Positions 33,916-42,812 of a stretch of 64,000 bases of DNA are shown piece after piece. Positions within the stretch are counted from its first letter, which is position 1, and each line of letters begins with the position of its first letter. This stretch comes from Pyrenophora tritici-repentis. Lineage: Eukaryota > Ascomycota > Dothideomycetes > Pleosporales > Pleosporaceae. Location: positions 1,054,001 to 1,118,000 of the forward strand of contig NC_089399.1 of NCBI RefSeq assembly GCF_003171515.1, in the 5' to 3' direction. The notes beneath the pieces are model-generated. The model had not been told where the DNA came from. It was given only the letters and a program-made list of their open reading frames with translations, and did not search any database. A program made the position numbers and the translations under genes.

Positions 33916-35049
33916 ATGTCCGCACCGAGCCGGTGCCTGGCCACGGCATCTAGGAATCTTACCACTACACCAGCGGCGCGCATTGCGCATCGGACCTTCG
34001 CTTCCACCACACCGAATTCGGCTGCATTATCACGACAGACAACGACAGAGCAGACAAGATGCGTTCGGGATATACAGAGAACACGAATTCACAGCAGGAA
34101 GATCGCGGGTGATTGTCAGGGACAGACGCGGTTGTTTTCACAGTCGGCGTCGCGCAGCAAGCTCAAGACGATTGATCAGATCAAGGCGAGGAATAAAGGT
34201 GGAGTATGTTCTACGCTTTCTTAGACATGAACACTGCATTCCAAGAGATGTGAATGTTAGAACATAAGCTGATGCCCTACGTAGCCATTCAACCTCACGG
34301 CAGGTATCCTCTTCATCGCAACTTGCGGAGGACTATGGGCCTATTTCACGTACGAGAAAGAGCGACTTGCACGGAAGCGAATAGCAGAGCAAACAAAGGG
34401 CATTGGCAAGCCCAAAGTAGGCGGACCATTCCAGCTTGTCGACCAGGACGGCAAGGTATTTAGCAATGAGGACATGCTAGGCAAATACTCATTGGTACGT
34501 CAACACGCTACTGTGGTATTGCGTGGACGGTTGTAGTAACAAGATATCTAGGTGTACTTTGGCTTCACCCACTGCCCCGACATTTGCCCCGACGAGCTCG
34601 ATAAAATGGCCCTCATGTACGACAAAGTTGTGGCCCAGTGCGGCAATGTCCTCCTCCCCATAATGATCACATGCGACCCCGCACGCGATAACCCCAAAGT
34701 CCTGAAAGAATACTTAGCCGAATTCCATCCCGACTTCATTGGCTTGACAGGCGACTACGAACAGATCAAGAGCGTTTGCAAAGCATACAGGGTCTACTTT
34801 AGTACGCCAAGCAGTGTAAAGCCCGGCCAGGATTACCTAGTAGACCACAGCATCTACTTTTATCTGATGGGTAAGCTCTTTTTTTGGTACAATGACGTGG
34901 TTAGTAGCTAACACAAAGCTACAGATCCTGAAGGCGATTTCGTCGAGGCTATTGGCAGGAATTTCACCGCTGATCAAGCGGCTAAAGTCATTTCAGACCA
35001 TATCAAGGACTGGGAGAAGCCGCTAAAGAAGGAGACGAGATGGGAGTAG
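33916..35049 (+). CDS. sco1: Mitochondrial copper chaperone SCO1
   Basis: SCO1 delivers copper to the CuA site of cytochrome c oxidase subunit 2 in the inner membrane. Four exons, 33916-34203, 34285-34494, 34552-34870 and 34925-35049, give 313 aa. The N-terminal 90 residues are Arg/Thr/Ser-rich and look like a matrix-targeting sequence. One transmembrane helix follows (GILFIATCGGLWAYFTYEKE). The thioredoxin-like domain has the copper motif FGFTHCPDICPDELDKM (CxxxC) and the ligand His in LVDHSIYFYL. The C-terminal DPEGDFVEAIGRNFTADQAA is also conserved. The acceptor at 34284, rather than the later AG at about 34304, restores the conserved GGPF before the membrane helix. Confidence 0.94.
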
Positions 35050-35363
35050 ATGCGCGAAGATGCAGTGTCTACGCTTTTATGCCGCTACGAGAGAGCAACA
35101 ACGAATGCGTGTATAATAATAGTGTAGGAATACGGCGATGACAGACGTGTACTATAATGTAGTAAGATGCATGTAAATAACACCATATATTTAACAAGAC
35201 TTTATATCGAAGCACATGACGGAGACTGTATAGCAGTTTATAGTGTGTTGTATCATTAAAATGCATCAATCAGTTCCGTCTAACAAGAAAGCTCCCAAGA
35301 CGACATTACGTTACATTCAGAGACAACAAAAGAACCTACCTCCGCCTCTACACCCCCTTTCAC
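35050..35363. other. Convergent intergenic region
   Basis: The 314 bp separate the stops of sco1 and the AT-hook protein. The sequence is AT-rich 3' UTR-like DNA without other features. Confidence 0.6.
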
Positions 35364-37367
35364 CTAACGCTTCAGATACGGCGTCCCACGCCTGGTACTC
35401 CCCTCCGGCACATCATCTCCATGTAACTTCTTCCTATTCTCCTCCATGATGCTTTGATACTCCTTCTCACCCACATACTCCTCCACCACGCGCTTAGTCT
35501 TTGCCTGTTGCGCCGCCTGCCCCGCAGCAGCAACCTTGCCAACCTTGGTCGTAGACTTGGTAACTCGAGTGCCTGTCTTGACACCAATATTCTTTCTCTT
35601 AGGTGTTTCTGTCACTGGCTTTGACGGCTTCTTCACCTTGGGCTTGGGCTTAATGACATATCCTTCTTCCGATGATTCGTATGAGTCAATATGAACGGTT
35701 TTGTTTCCAGAGCCTGGCACCGAGGAGGTTGCGGGGTTTGTGACCTTCGGCTTCTTGGGCTCGGGCGTGTACGGTTTAGCGCCGATGCTGAGTTTGCGTT
35801 TGGGTTTCACGGGGGGTCTTGACTGGTGTGGTAGTAGGGACAACGGCTGGCTTTGTGGTAGATGCTGTCACAGGGCTCTTGGGGGGGGCGACCGCGAGGG
35901 CGCTTTGGAGACACAGTGGCCTGAGGACTGGTAGTCGGGGCCTTTCCGGACGTAAGTGGCTTTTTGGGACTATTCGGTGTCGTAGGACCGGTGCTTATGC
36001 CGCTTTGGCGACGACCACTCGCTTCGATGGCTTCTGTGCGGGTGCGATCGATTCTGCGAACAACGGGGGTGCCCATCAATGCTACTGCTTTCTGGATTTC
36101 ATGTGCTCTTTCAGCGGCTTTGATCGCCTCCTGTTTGGCGAGACGGGCTGCTTCTCTTGCCTCTTGAGCTTTTTTCGACAAGGCTTCCCTTCTTTCCTTC
36201 GCTTTTTGCGCCTCTTCGTTCGCATAGTCAGCTTCCTTCTGTCGGTGTTTGATGAGTGGGACTGGTGTTTTCGGGAGCTTAGCTCCAGTCGGCTTGCCAA
36301 TCGACTGAGTAGTCTTGATAGGGTCGGTTGATACACTGTTCCCAACGGAAGGATTGCGAGGCTTGGTGGGTGTGGTGTTCACAGCACGTCGAATCTCAGT
36401 TGGTCCTAAGTTGGTGTTAGTGTGGGCATGTTATAGGTGGACTCAAATGGTTACCTTGTGATCCAACTACAATCTCGTCTAAGAAGATTCGAGGCACATA
36501 ATCCTTCTTAATTAGTTCTTTCGCGTTGGTTCCCTTCGAGAATTGTTCAACAACTTTCGCAACATTCCGTGATGTTCCTAGCTTGCTGATGCTGATTTGG
36601 ATTTCTATTGGGGCTACAGGGAGCTTGAAGCGCGATCCAGAGTCATATTTTGAAAGCCTCTTATATCGCTCAAGGTGGGGATGGTCATAGGGCACATTAG
36701 TCTCCACAATATTGCCCTGCGCTTTCAGCCTTTTGTTTGACTCAAGGAGATCGGCATCGATTTTCAAACTTTCCCAGTGTGCCATCTGAAAGGTCTCTGG
36801 GAAGTGCAGAGCCGCTGGAATAGTCTTGAGCCATAGTTCTGGATCGTTACCGGGGCCCCCGTACTTGAATGTCCTCTCGAGTTCCACTTTGTTCTGCTTG
36901 TCGGGCACGGAAGGCCGGGCATCCTTGGGGGTTTCATCGCTTTCCTCCCCTTCTCGGTATAGAGCGTCGACTGCTGATGGCGTATGATATTCTGGAAACT
37001 CGTCTTCGCTCCCTAGCATGGAAGAGTCGAGACTGTTCAGGGAAGGTGAGGAGGGCTCTTGAGCAGCCTCCTCAAACTCATGTTGAACTTCTTGGACCAG
37101 AGCTTGCGCGCGTCGGTAGAGAGCAGGGTCGTACTTGCGGCCTTGCTGAGAGAGTCGTTGGAGAAGAGCTTCGTCAATGGCATCGACGCGGTTGATAAAG
37201 GTCCCAGGAGAATCATCGCCACCTTCTTCAGCTATGTAGTTGATAGCTTGAGCAAGACGGCGGTCGTTGAGTTGACGCTGCGTTGGCTGTTCATCACTAA
37301 GTGAGATACTATCCTCGGAGTCATATTCCTCGAGAGTGGGCGATTGGTCAATGTATGTGTAGGCCAT
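35364..37367 (-). CDS. Hypothetical AT-hook protein with two apparent frame breaks
   Basis: Exon 1 (36455-37367) encodes an acidic N-terminus (MAYTYIDQSPTLEEYDSEDS) and a folded-looking segment with LERTFKYGGPGNDPELWL and HLERYKRLSKYDSGSRFKLP. Exon 2 (35364-36405) encodes a Lys/Ala/Glu coiled coil (EEAQKAKERREALSKKAQEA), then an AT-hook RPRGRPP, then a Lys/Pro-rich tail ending STRRGTPYLKR. After the AT-hook the frame shifts by one at a run of eight G (35881-35888, plus strand) and again by one at six G (35811-35816). Removing one base from each run gives a continuous protein of about 650 aa. I do not recognise the family; a nuclear DNA-binding role is inferred from the AT-hook only. Confidence 0.7.
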
Positions 37368-38280
37368 TTTGTGCTTAGTTCTGAGAATGTTGGCTCACGA
37401 TGATGTGTATGCCTACGCACATTAGTATATGCCATTTTGAGATTCCTTCCCGGAGCAAACACACCAAGACGTCTGCACCTTTTGCAGAATTGAATGAGAT
37501 TGTGGGAGAAAAGATGAATATTCTTGTTACGACAGCAACCCGGATTTGAGTAAGAAGGTGTGTGAAGGCGCCTTTGTCATGGAAGAGAACAAAGACGCCG
37601 GAAGCGCACAGCTGTGATACTTCCGCAAACGGCGATTATTCGCGATGTTGTTAAACGACAGCCGCCAAGCATTATCTGCTTTGTGCGCATCGAGAATTTC
37701 ACGTAAAGTAGTGTAGCCATTGTGATGCAAGTGGTTGATGTTGTTCTGCTGCTGTGTAAGGACCCTGGTGCAAGGGGTGATAACGTTGCGCTGAACTGTC
37801 GCTGTAATTGCGGATGATAGCAAGAACAAAGATTGGACAAGACTGATGAATAAAGGAGTGACATGAAAGTATCGGCTCTGCACAGATTTTGAGATGTGTG
37901 AAGGATGCATGTACTGCGCAAGTGATCGATAGCTACCCAAACAGTGCTCAAATAATAGCAGTCTTTCCACCCCATCCACTAGTACACTGAACAATAGATG
38001 AAGCGAAGTTTGTTTGATTGATAAGCCTACTTACCATACCCTCTCATGTTCGTAATCAGGGCGGTTGTGACGCATACGAGCATCCTAGCCCCACGCATCC
38101 CCTGCCGCATCTCAATGAGACAACATGTGGCTTCTGCCGTCTGGAGATGCGAGCTGGGGAAGGAAGGGATGCAACGGCAAGGAAAGTTGAGGTCTTGTTG
38201 CTTCTTGGATAAGGAAATACTGGGGCGCGTGGAAGCTGTGCCTCGGCTTGTGGACAGCTCGCATTGCGCCACTAGCTGTA
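37368..38280. other. Intergenic region left of the transposon
   Basis: The 913 bp hold the promoter of the AT-hook gene. An open minus frame at 37527-37994 begins with TTG, has no ATG in a plausible place, and is not recognisable. The last two bases (TA) are the left target-site copy. Confidence 0.5.
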
Positions 38281-38329
38281 CAGTCCGTGCACACCCAACG
38301 AGCCAGTTCAGCCAACGAGCCACCCCAAC
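38281..38329 (+). repeat. Left terminal inverted repeat of the pogo-type element
   Basis: The 49 bp match the reverse complement of 40375-40423 at 48 positions. They begin immediately after a TA dinucleotide and contain an internal CCAACGAGCCA direct duplication. Confidence 0.95.
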
Positions 38330-38381
38330 CCCCGCTGCCTCATGAACCCACCCAACTGCGACGCGTCATAACTCTACAACC

Positions 38382-40270
38382 ATGGACCCGATTCAAGAAG
38401 CGATTGAATATATCGAATCGCGTGGGGCTGGAGATAAATTCTCGTACCGCTAAGTTGCAAAAATATTCGGAGTTGATCGAACGACGCTGTCGCGAAGGCA
38501 CCGGGGCGCACAGCAACCCCGGGGCACAGAGGTGGCCGAACATCGACGAAACCTCAACCTACAACAAGAGGATGAGCTTATCGGATACATAGAAGGGACT
38601 ACAAGAGACGGCGTACTACCTACAAGGAGTATTTTGAGAAATTTCGGCAGCGCGGTTGCGCAGCATGAGGTTTCGGATAGCTGGGTTACCCGGTTTCAAC
38701 ACCGTCATCCCGACGAGCTCATCACCAAATGGGACACTGGTATGGATCGTGAGCGTCACTTGGCTGACAACAAGCGTAAATACGAGTTGTACTTTAACTT
38801 GCTGCACTCCAAGATGCAAGAACATGGGATTGAAGAGCGCAACATGTACAATATGGATGAGAAGGGCTTCTTTGTTGGTATCGCCCACCGCAGGAAGAGG
38901 ATCTTCTCTAAGGCAGTTTATGAGTCAAAGGAGCGTACCGCGGCGATGAGAGATGGCAACAGAGAATAGGTAACGCTGCTGGCTTGCGTATGCGCTTCTG
39001 GAGAGGCATTGCCGCCCGCTCTCATCTACTAGGGCATCTCTGGGGTTCAATCAAGCTGGGTTGACGACCTGTTGGCTGAAAAACACCAGGTTTTCGTATC
39101 CCATTTAGCTTCGGGATGGTCAAATAATGATTTGGGACTTGCCTGGCTTTAACAGGTCTTCGAACGCTATACAGCAGCCAAAGCTCGCCGGCAATGGCGC
39201 CTTCTGATCCTTGACGGCCACGCCAGCCACCTTACGCCCGATTTTTTGGAGTATTGTGAAGCTAAACGCATTATGGTTATGGTGTATCCACCACATTCTA
39301 CACACAGTTTGCAGCCGTTGGATGTCGTGCTCTTTTCGCCGCTTTCGAAGCACTACACCGAGGAGCTTACCTAACGCCTCCAGCGAACCCAAGGCCTCTC
39401 AAGGATCACTAAACGCGACTTCTACAGCAACTTTTGGCCGGCTTGGAGCTCTACAATGACTCACGATCTCATATTAAAGAGTTTTCAAGCTACAGGCGTA
39501 TGGCCGATGGACGCAGACCCGGTACTTTAACGCTTCAACAACCAACCACAACAACAAGATGACGAGCTAGGAATTGGAGAGCAAGGCGATGGCGATACCT
39601 GGCCTTAACTGCGCAAAATTTTTGACGCTGCGGTGGCTGACAAGGCTAAATTTGAAGCTAAACGGCTGTCCCAAGGCCTACACTCGCTGCAGGTTAACAA
39701 CGAGCTTTTCCGCCTCTAAAGCGCGGAGCTACGCGCTGAACTTAACCTCATGAGGTCCCGCCCGTCTAAATTAACAACACTGACTACTTAAGAGGGCGAC
39801 GATTGGCACGGCGGAGCTGTATTCTACAGTCCTAGGAAGCTTGCTAGCGTCCGCGCGCGCAAGGCCGCAGAACTGGACGAAGCCGCGGAGCTACAACTCC
39901 AAAAAGCTCGCGATAGAGAGAGAAAAGCAGCAGAAGCTGCTGAGAAAAAGCGCTCTCAAGAAGCTGCAAAGGTGGCTCGACAACAAGCCAAAATTGAGAG
40001 GGATGCCGAGCAGTTACGGCAGCGTGAGGAGAAAGCTGCCAAACGGGCACTTAAAAAGCAACAACAACAAGCTTCAACCGCTCAAAAAAGTCGCGATACA
40101 GCAAATAAGCGTAAGCGAGAAGCCTCACACAAACTAGCAAAAAACCGACAAAGCGTCGTCGTGTTGTTGCTCCATTAAGTCGGGTTGACGCTGGTCGGCC
40201 TGAGGCGCCCTCCCCACCCAGATTTGGCCTGCGCGAGCGCCAACTTAAGACACCAGCGAGATACAAGTAG
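38382..40270 (+). pseudogene. Pogo/Fot1-type transposase, nine nonsense mutations
   Basis: One frame runs from ATG 38382 to about 40178 without a frameshift. It begins with a helix-turn-helix region (MDPIQEAIEYIESRGAG), then a CENP-B-type binding segment (SDSWVTRFQHRHPDEL) and a DDE_1 catalytic domain: first Asp in MYNMDEKGF, second in LLILDGHASH, third in HSLQPLDVVLF. Stops occur at 38451, 38967, 39030, 39150, 39372, 39528, 39606, 39717 and 39789 (seven TAA, two TAG). Each becomes CAA or CAG by a single T-to-C change, and several neighbours fit Gln in the family. Near 40140 a one-base slip would extend the basic tail to a stop at 40270. Confidence 0.92.
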
Positions 40271-40374
40271 TGTAAACGCTTTAGTAGCGTCAATATATCA
40301 ATACACCCAAAAATCTCACGATAATAGCTTTTGTGGGTGGCTCAATAACCTCATCTTTTTTGTCGTCTGATCTT

Positions 40375-40423
40375 GTTGGGGTGGCTCGTTGGCTGAACTG
40401 GCTCGTTGGGTGCGCACGGACTG
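40375..40423 (-). repeat. Right terminal inverted repeat of the pogo-type element
   Basis: This is the reverse complement of 38281-38329 with one mismatch. It is followed directly by the TA target-site copy at 40424-40425. Confidence 0.95.
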
Positions 40424-40629
40424 TAGTTCGAACGTCACTCAAGGGACATGTGCTAGTAGGTTATCTGAATATCGATTTGTTTGATCTCGGTCGGGCCACA
40501 TTCAACCACTGTACAGGAGCGATTGGTCTCTGTCTGACAGCAAAAAATTGATGGTAATTGCCCATTGGCTCATCGGCAATGTCAGGTAAGCCCGCAACGC
40601 CTCCCCGTGCATCTGGACCTGGATAACAT

Positions 40630-42693
40630 ATGCATGCACTGGCACTAATCAGTCTCACCATCACAGCACTCTGTTATCTCGCCCCTGCAGCGGCAGCGGC
40701 AGCAGCCAGTCTCGCGTACCTTGATGGTCGCCATGGCTTCACTTACGACTGGCCCTTTTTTTATTCCATGATCAGCAGCCAAATCGCAGGCGCCATCCAC
40801 GAACGACGCGATACCCTCAGTCTCTTCTATGACCTCGAAACACACGCGAAGTCGGCCCTGCGCGCGAACCAAACCTTCGTCATCTTTTGTGGAAGAACAT
40901 GGACATATGCGCAGGCTTATGACACCGTGCTCAGATATGGAGCGTGGTTGAAGAGTAGGGGGGTGGACAAGGGTGATATTGTCGCAATGGACTTTGTGAA
41001 CTCGGACGTCTTCATCTGGGTCTGGTTTGGTCTGTGGAGCATTGGCGCGAAGCCTGCTTTTATAAACTATAACCTCACTGGAAAGCCGCTTGTTCATACC
41101 ATCAAGACAAGCACCGCGCGATTGGTACTGGTAGACCCAGAAGGCAAAGCCAAGTTCAGCGAGCATGTGCTCAACGAGAATGGCTTCACTCGGGTGCATG
41201 GCGCAGACAAAGTCGAATATACCTTTGATATGGAGCAGTTGGATGTCCCAAAATCTGTCAGGAACCAGACACAGACGCCACAAGCCGCCGTTGAAGCTGG
41301 CGCAGTATCAGAGCCCCAATCCGCCCAGCGAAACATCGAGATCATCTTTTTCGACGACGCGCTCACATCGCACATCCTCACATATCCGCCAACACGCCTC
41401 CCAGATGCCGTCCGATCAGGCCAGAAGCGGACCAGCATGGCCATGCTCATCTACACATCAGGCACAACAGGACTACCCAAGCCGGCCGTAATGTCCTGGG
41501 GCAAATGCACCATTGCTTCAAAATTCACTGCCAGCTGGCTCAAACTCAAGAATGATGTCGTCCACACATCCATGCCGCTCTACCATAGTTCTGCCTCTGT
41601 TCTCGGAGTATGTGCAGTGCTTGGGTCAGGAAACACAATCTGCCTATCCAAGAAATTCTCTCACAAGACATTCTGGACCGAAGTCCGCGACTCCAACGCC
41701 ACCATTCTACACTACGTTGGCGAAACATGTCGCTACCTTCTCTCTGCACCCGCCTCACCCCTCGACAAACAACACAAAATCCGCGCCGCCTTTGGCAACG
41801 GCCTAAGACCCGATGTCTGGGAACCCTTTAAGCAGCGCTTCGGCATCGAAACAATCTACGAATTCTACGCCGCTACCGAAGCCCCCATCGGCCTCTTCAA
41901 CCGCTCCACAAACACCTTCTCCAGCGGCGCAATCGCCCGCAACGGCACATTGGGTAACGCCCTCCTATCCAAGAAACTTGCAATCGTACGCATGGATCCC
42001 GAATCCGACCCTCCAGAGCCCGTCCGCGACCCCAAAACAGGCTTCTGCCAACGCTGCGACGATAACGAACCCGGTGAGCTCCTCGCCAAACTTGACGCCG
42101 CGAACATGGAGAACAGCTTCCAGGGCTACTACGGCAACGAAAAAGCGACGAGCAGCAAAATCTTACGCAATGTCATGGAAAAGGGCGACGCGTACTTCCG
42201 CTCCGGAGACCTAATGCGCTGGGACGACGAAGGGCGATTCTGGTTCGTAGACCGTCTTGGTGACACGTTCCGCTGGAAAGCAGAAAATGTGTCGACGGCT
42301 GAAGTAAGCCAAGTCCTCGGCACCCATCCTGCCGTTGACGAAGCGAATGTCTACGGTGTCCAGGTCCCCCGCCACGACGGCCGAGCTGGATGCGCGGCCG
42401 TGGTGCTGAAAAATGGCGAATCGGCGCCTAGCGAACACATGCTGAAGTCTCTAGCTCAACATGTAAAGAAAGAACTACCTGCCTTTGCGGTGCCCGTGTG
42501 GCTGCGGTTTACAAAGGAAATGCAACTTACCGGTACTAATAAACAGCAGAAGACTGCGTTGCAGAAGGAGGGCATTGATCCGCAGGTTGTGGAGCAGGCG
42601 GGTGATGTCATTTACTGGTTAAAGGATGGGACGTATGTCAAGTTTACAAAGGGCGATTTGGATATTATTGAGGGGGGTGGGGTCAAGCTTTGA
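40630..42693 (+). CDS. fat1: Very-long-chain acyl-CoA synthetase / fatty acid transporter, FAT1 type
   Basis: FAT1-type enzymes activate long and very long fatty acids with ATP and CoA at ER, lipid-droplet or peroxisomal membranes and drive uptake. The single exon encodes 687 aa. The N-terminus (MHALALISLTITALCYLAPA) is a hydrophobic signal anchor. The AMP-binding signature LIYTSGTTGLPKPAVMSW lies near residue 273. The FATP/VLACS motifs are HYVGETCRYLLSAP, EFYAATEAPIGLFN and, near residue 540, DRLGDTFRWKAENVSTAEV. The C-terminal Lys region has LTGTNKQQKTAL. The length fits the family. It starts 206 bp right of the transposon, so the insertion lies in its promoter. Confidence 0.93.
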   Translation: MHALALISLTITALCYLAPAAAAAAASLAYLDGRHGFTYDWPFFYSMISSQIAGAIHERRDTLSLFYDLETHAKSALRANQTFVIFCGRTWTYAQAYDTVLRYGAWLKSRGVDKGDIVAMDFVNSDVFIWVWFGLWSIGAKPAFINYNLTGKPLVHTIKTSTARLVLVDPEGKAKFSEHVLNENGFTRVHGADKVEYTFDMEQLDVPKSVRNQTQTPQAAVEAGAVSEPQSAQRNIEIIFFDDALTSHILTYPPTRLPDAVRSGQKRTSMAMLIYTSGTTGLPKPAVMSWGKCTIASKFTASWLKLKNDVVHTSMPLYHSSASVLGVCAVLGSGNTICLSKKFSHKTFWTEVRDSNATILHYVGETCRYLLSAPASPLDKQHKIRAAFGNGLRPDVWEPFKQRFGIETIYEFYAATEAPIGLFNRSTNTFSSGAIARNGTLGNALLSKKLAIVRMDPESDPPEPVRDPKTGFCQRCDDNEPGELLAKLDAANMENSFQGYYGNEKATSSKILRNVMEKGDAYFRSGDLMRWDDEGRFWFVDRLGDTFRWKAENVSTAEVSQVLGTHPAVDEANVYGVQVPRHDGRAGCAAVVLKNGESAPSEHMLKSLAQHVKKELPAFAVPVWLRFTKEMQLTGTNKQQKTALQKEGIDPQVVEQAGDVIYWLKDGTYVKFTKGDLDIIEGGGVKL

Positions 42694-42812
42694 AGCATGA
42701 TGAGTCTCATTTTGTCGACATACATATAGCAAGCCAGCGATGGATTTTTTTTTTGAATTGGAATTGTAGCTTTGGGGTAATTAGGAATTTAGTGGGTAGA
42801 TTACAGAACAAA

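Larger units (their letters stand above)
38281..40423 (+). mobile_element. Pogo/Fot1-type DNA transposon, inactivated
   Basis: A 2143-bp element is bounded by 49-bp terminal inverted repeats at 38281-38329 and 40375-40423. They differ at one base (CGTGCACACC at the left, CGTGCGCACC at the right). TA dinucleotides at 38279-38280 and 40424-40425 form the target duplication expected for Tc1/mariner/pogo elements. The ends start CAGTCCGTGC, and each contains two copies of CCAACGAGCCA. One transposase frame fills most of the element and carries nine nonsense changes. Intact ends and nearly complete frame continuity indicate a fairly young insertion. Confidence 0.95.

Noticed and set aside
37527..37994. 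155-codon minus-strand open frame left of the transposon
   Set aside because: It begins with TTG rather than ATG, overlaps another open frame of similar length, and has no family resemblance.
38281..40423. Element considered as a retrotransposon because of its coiled-coil, Gln-rich tail
   Set aside because: Inverted rather than direct terminal repeats, a TA duplication and a DDE_1 core identify it as a cut-and-paste DNA transposon.
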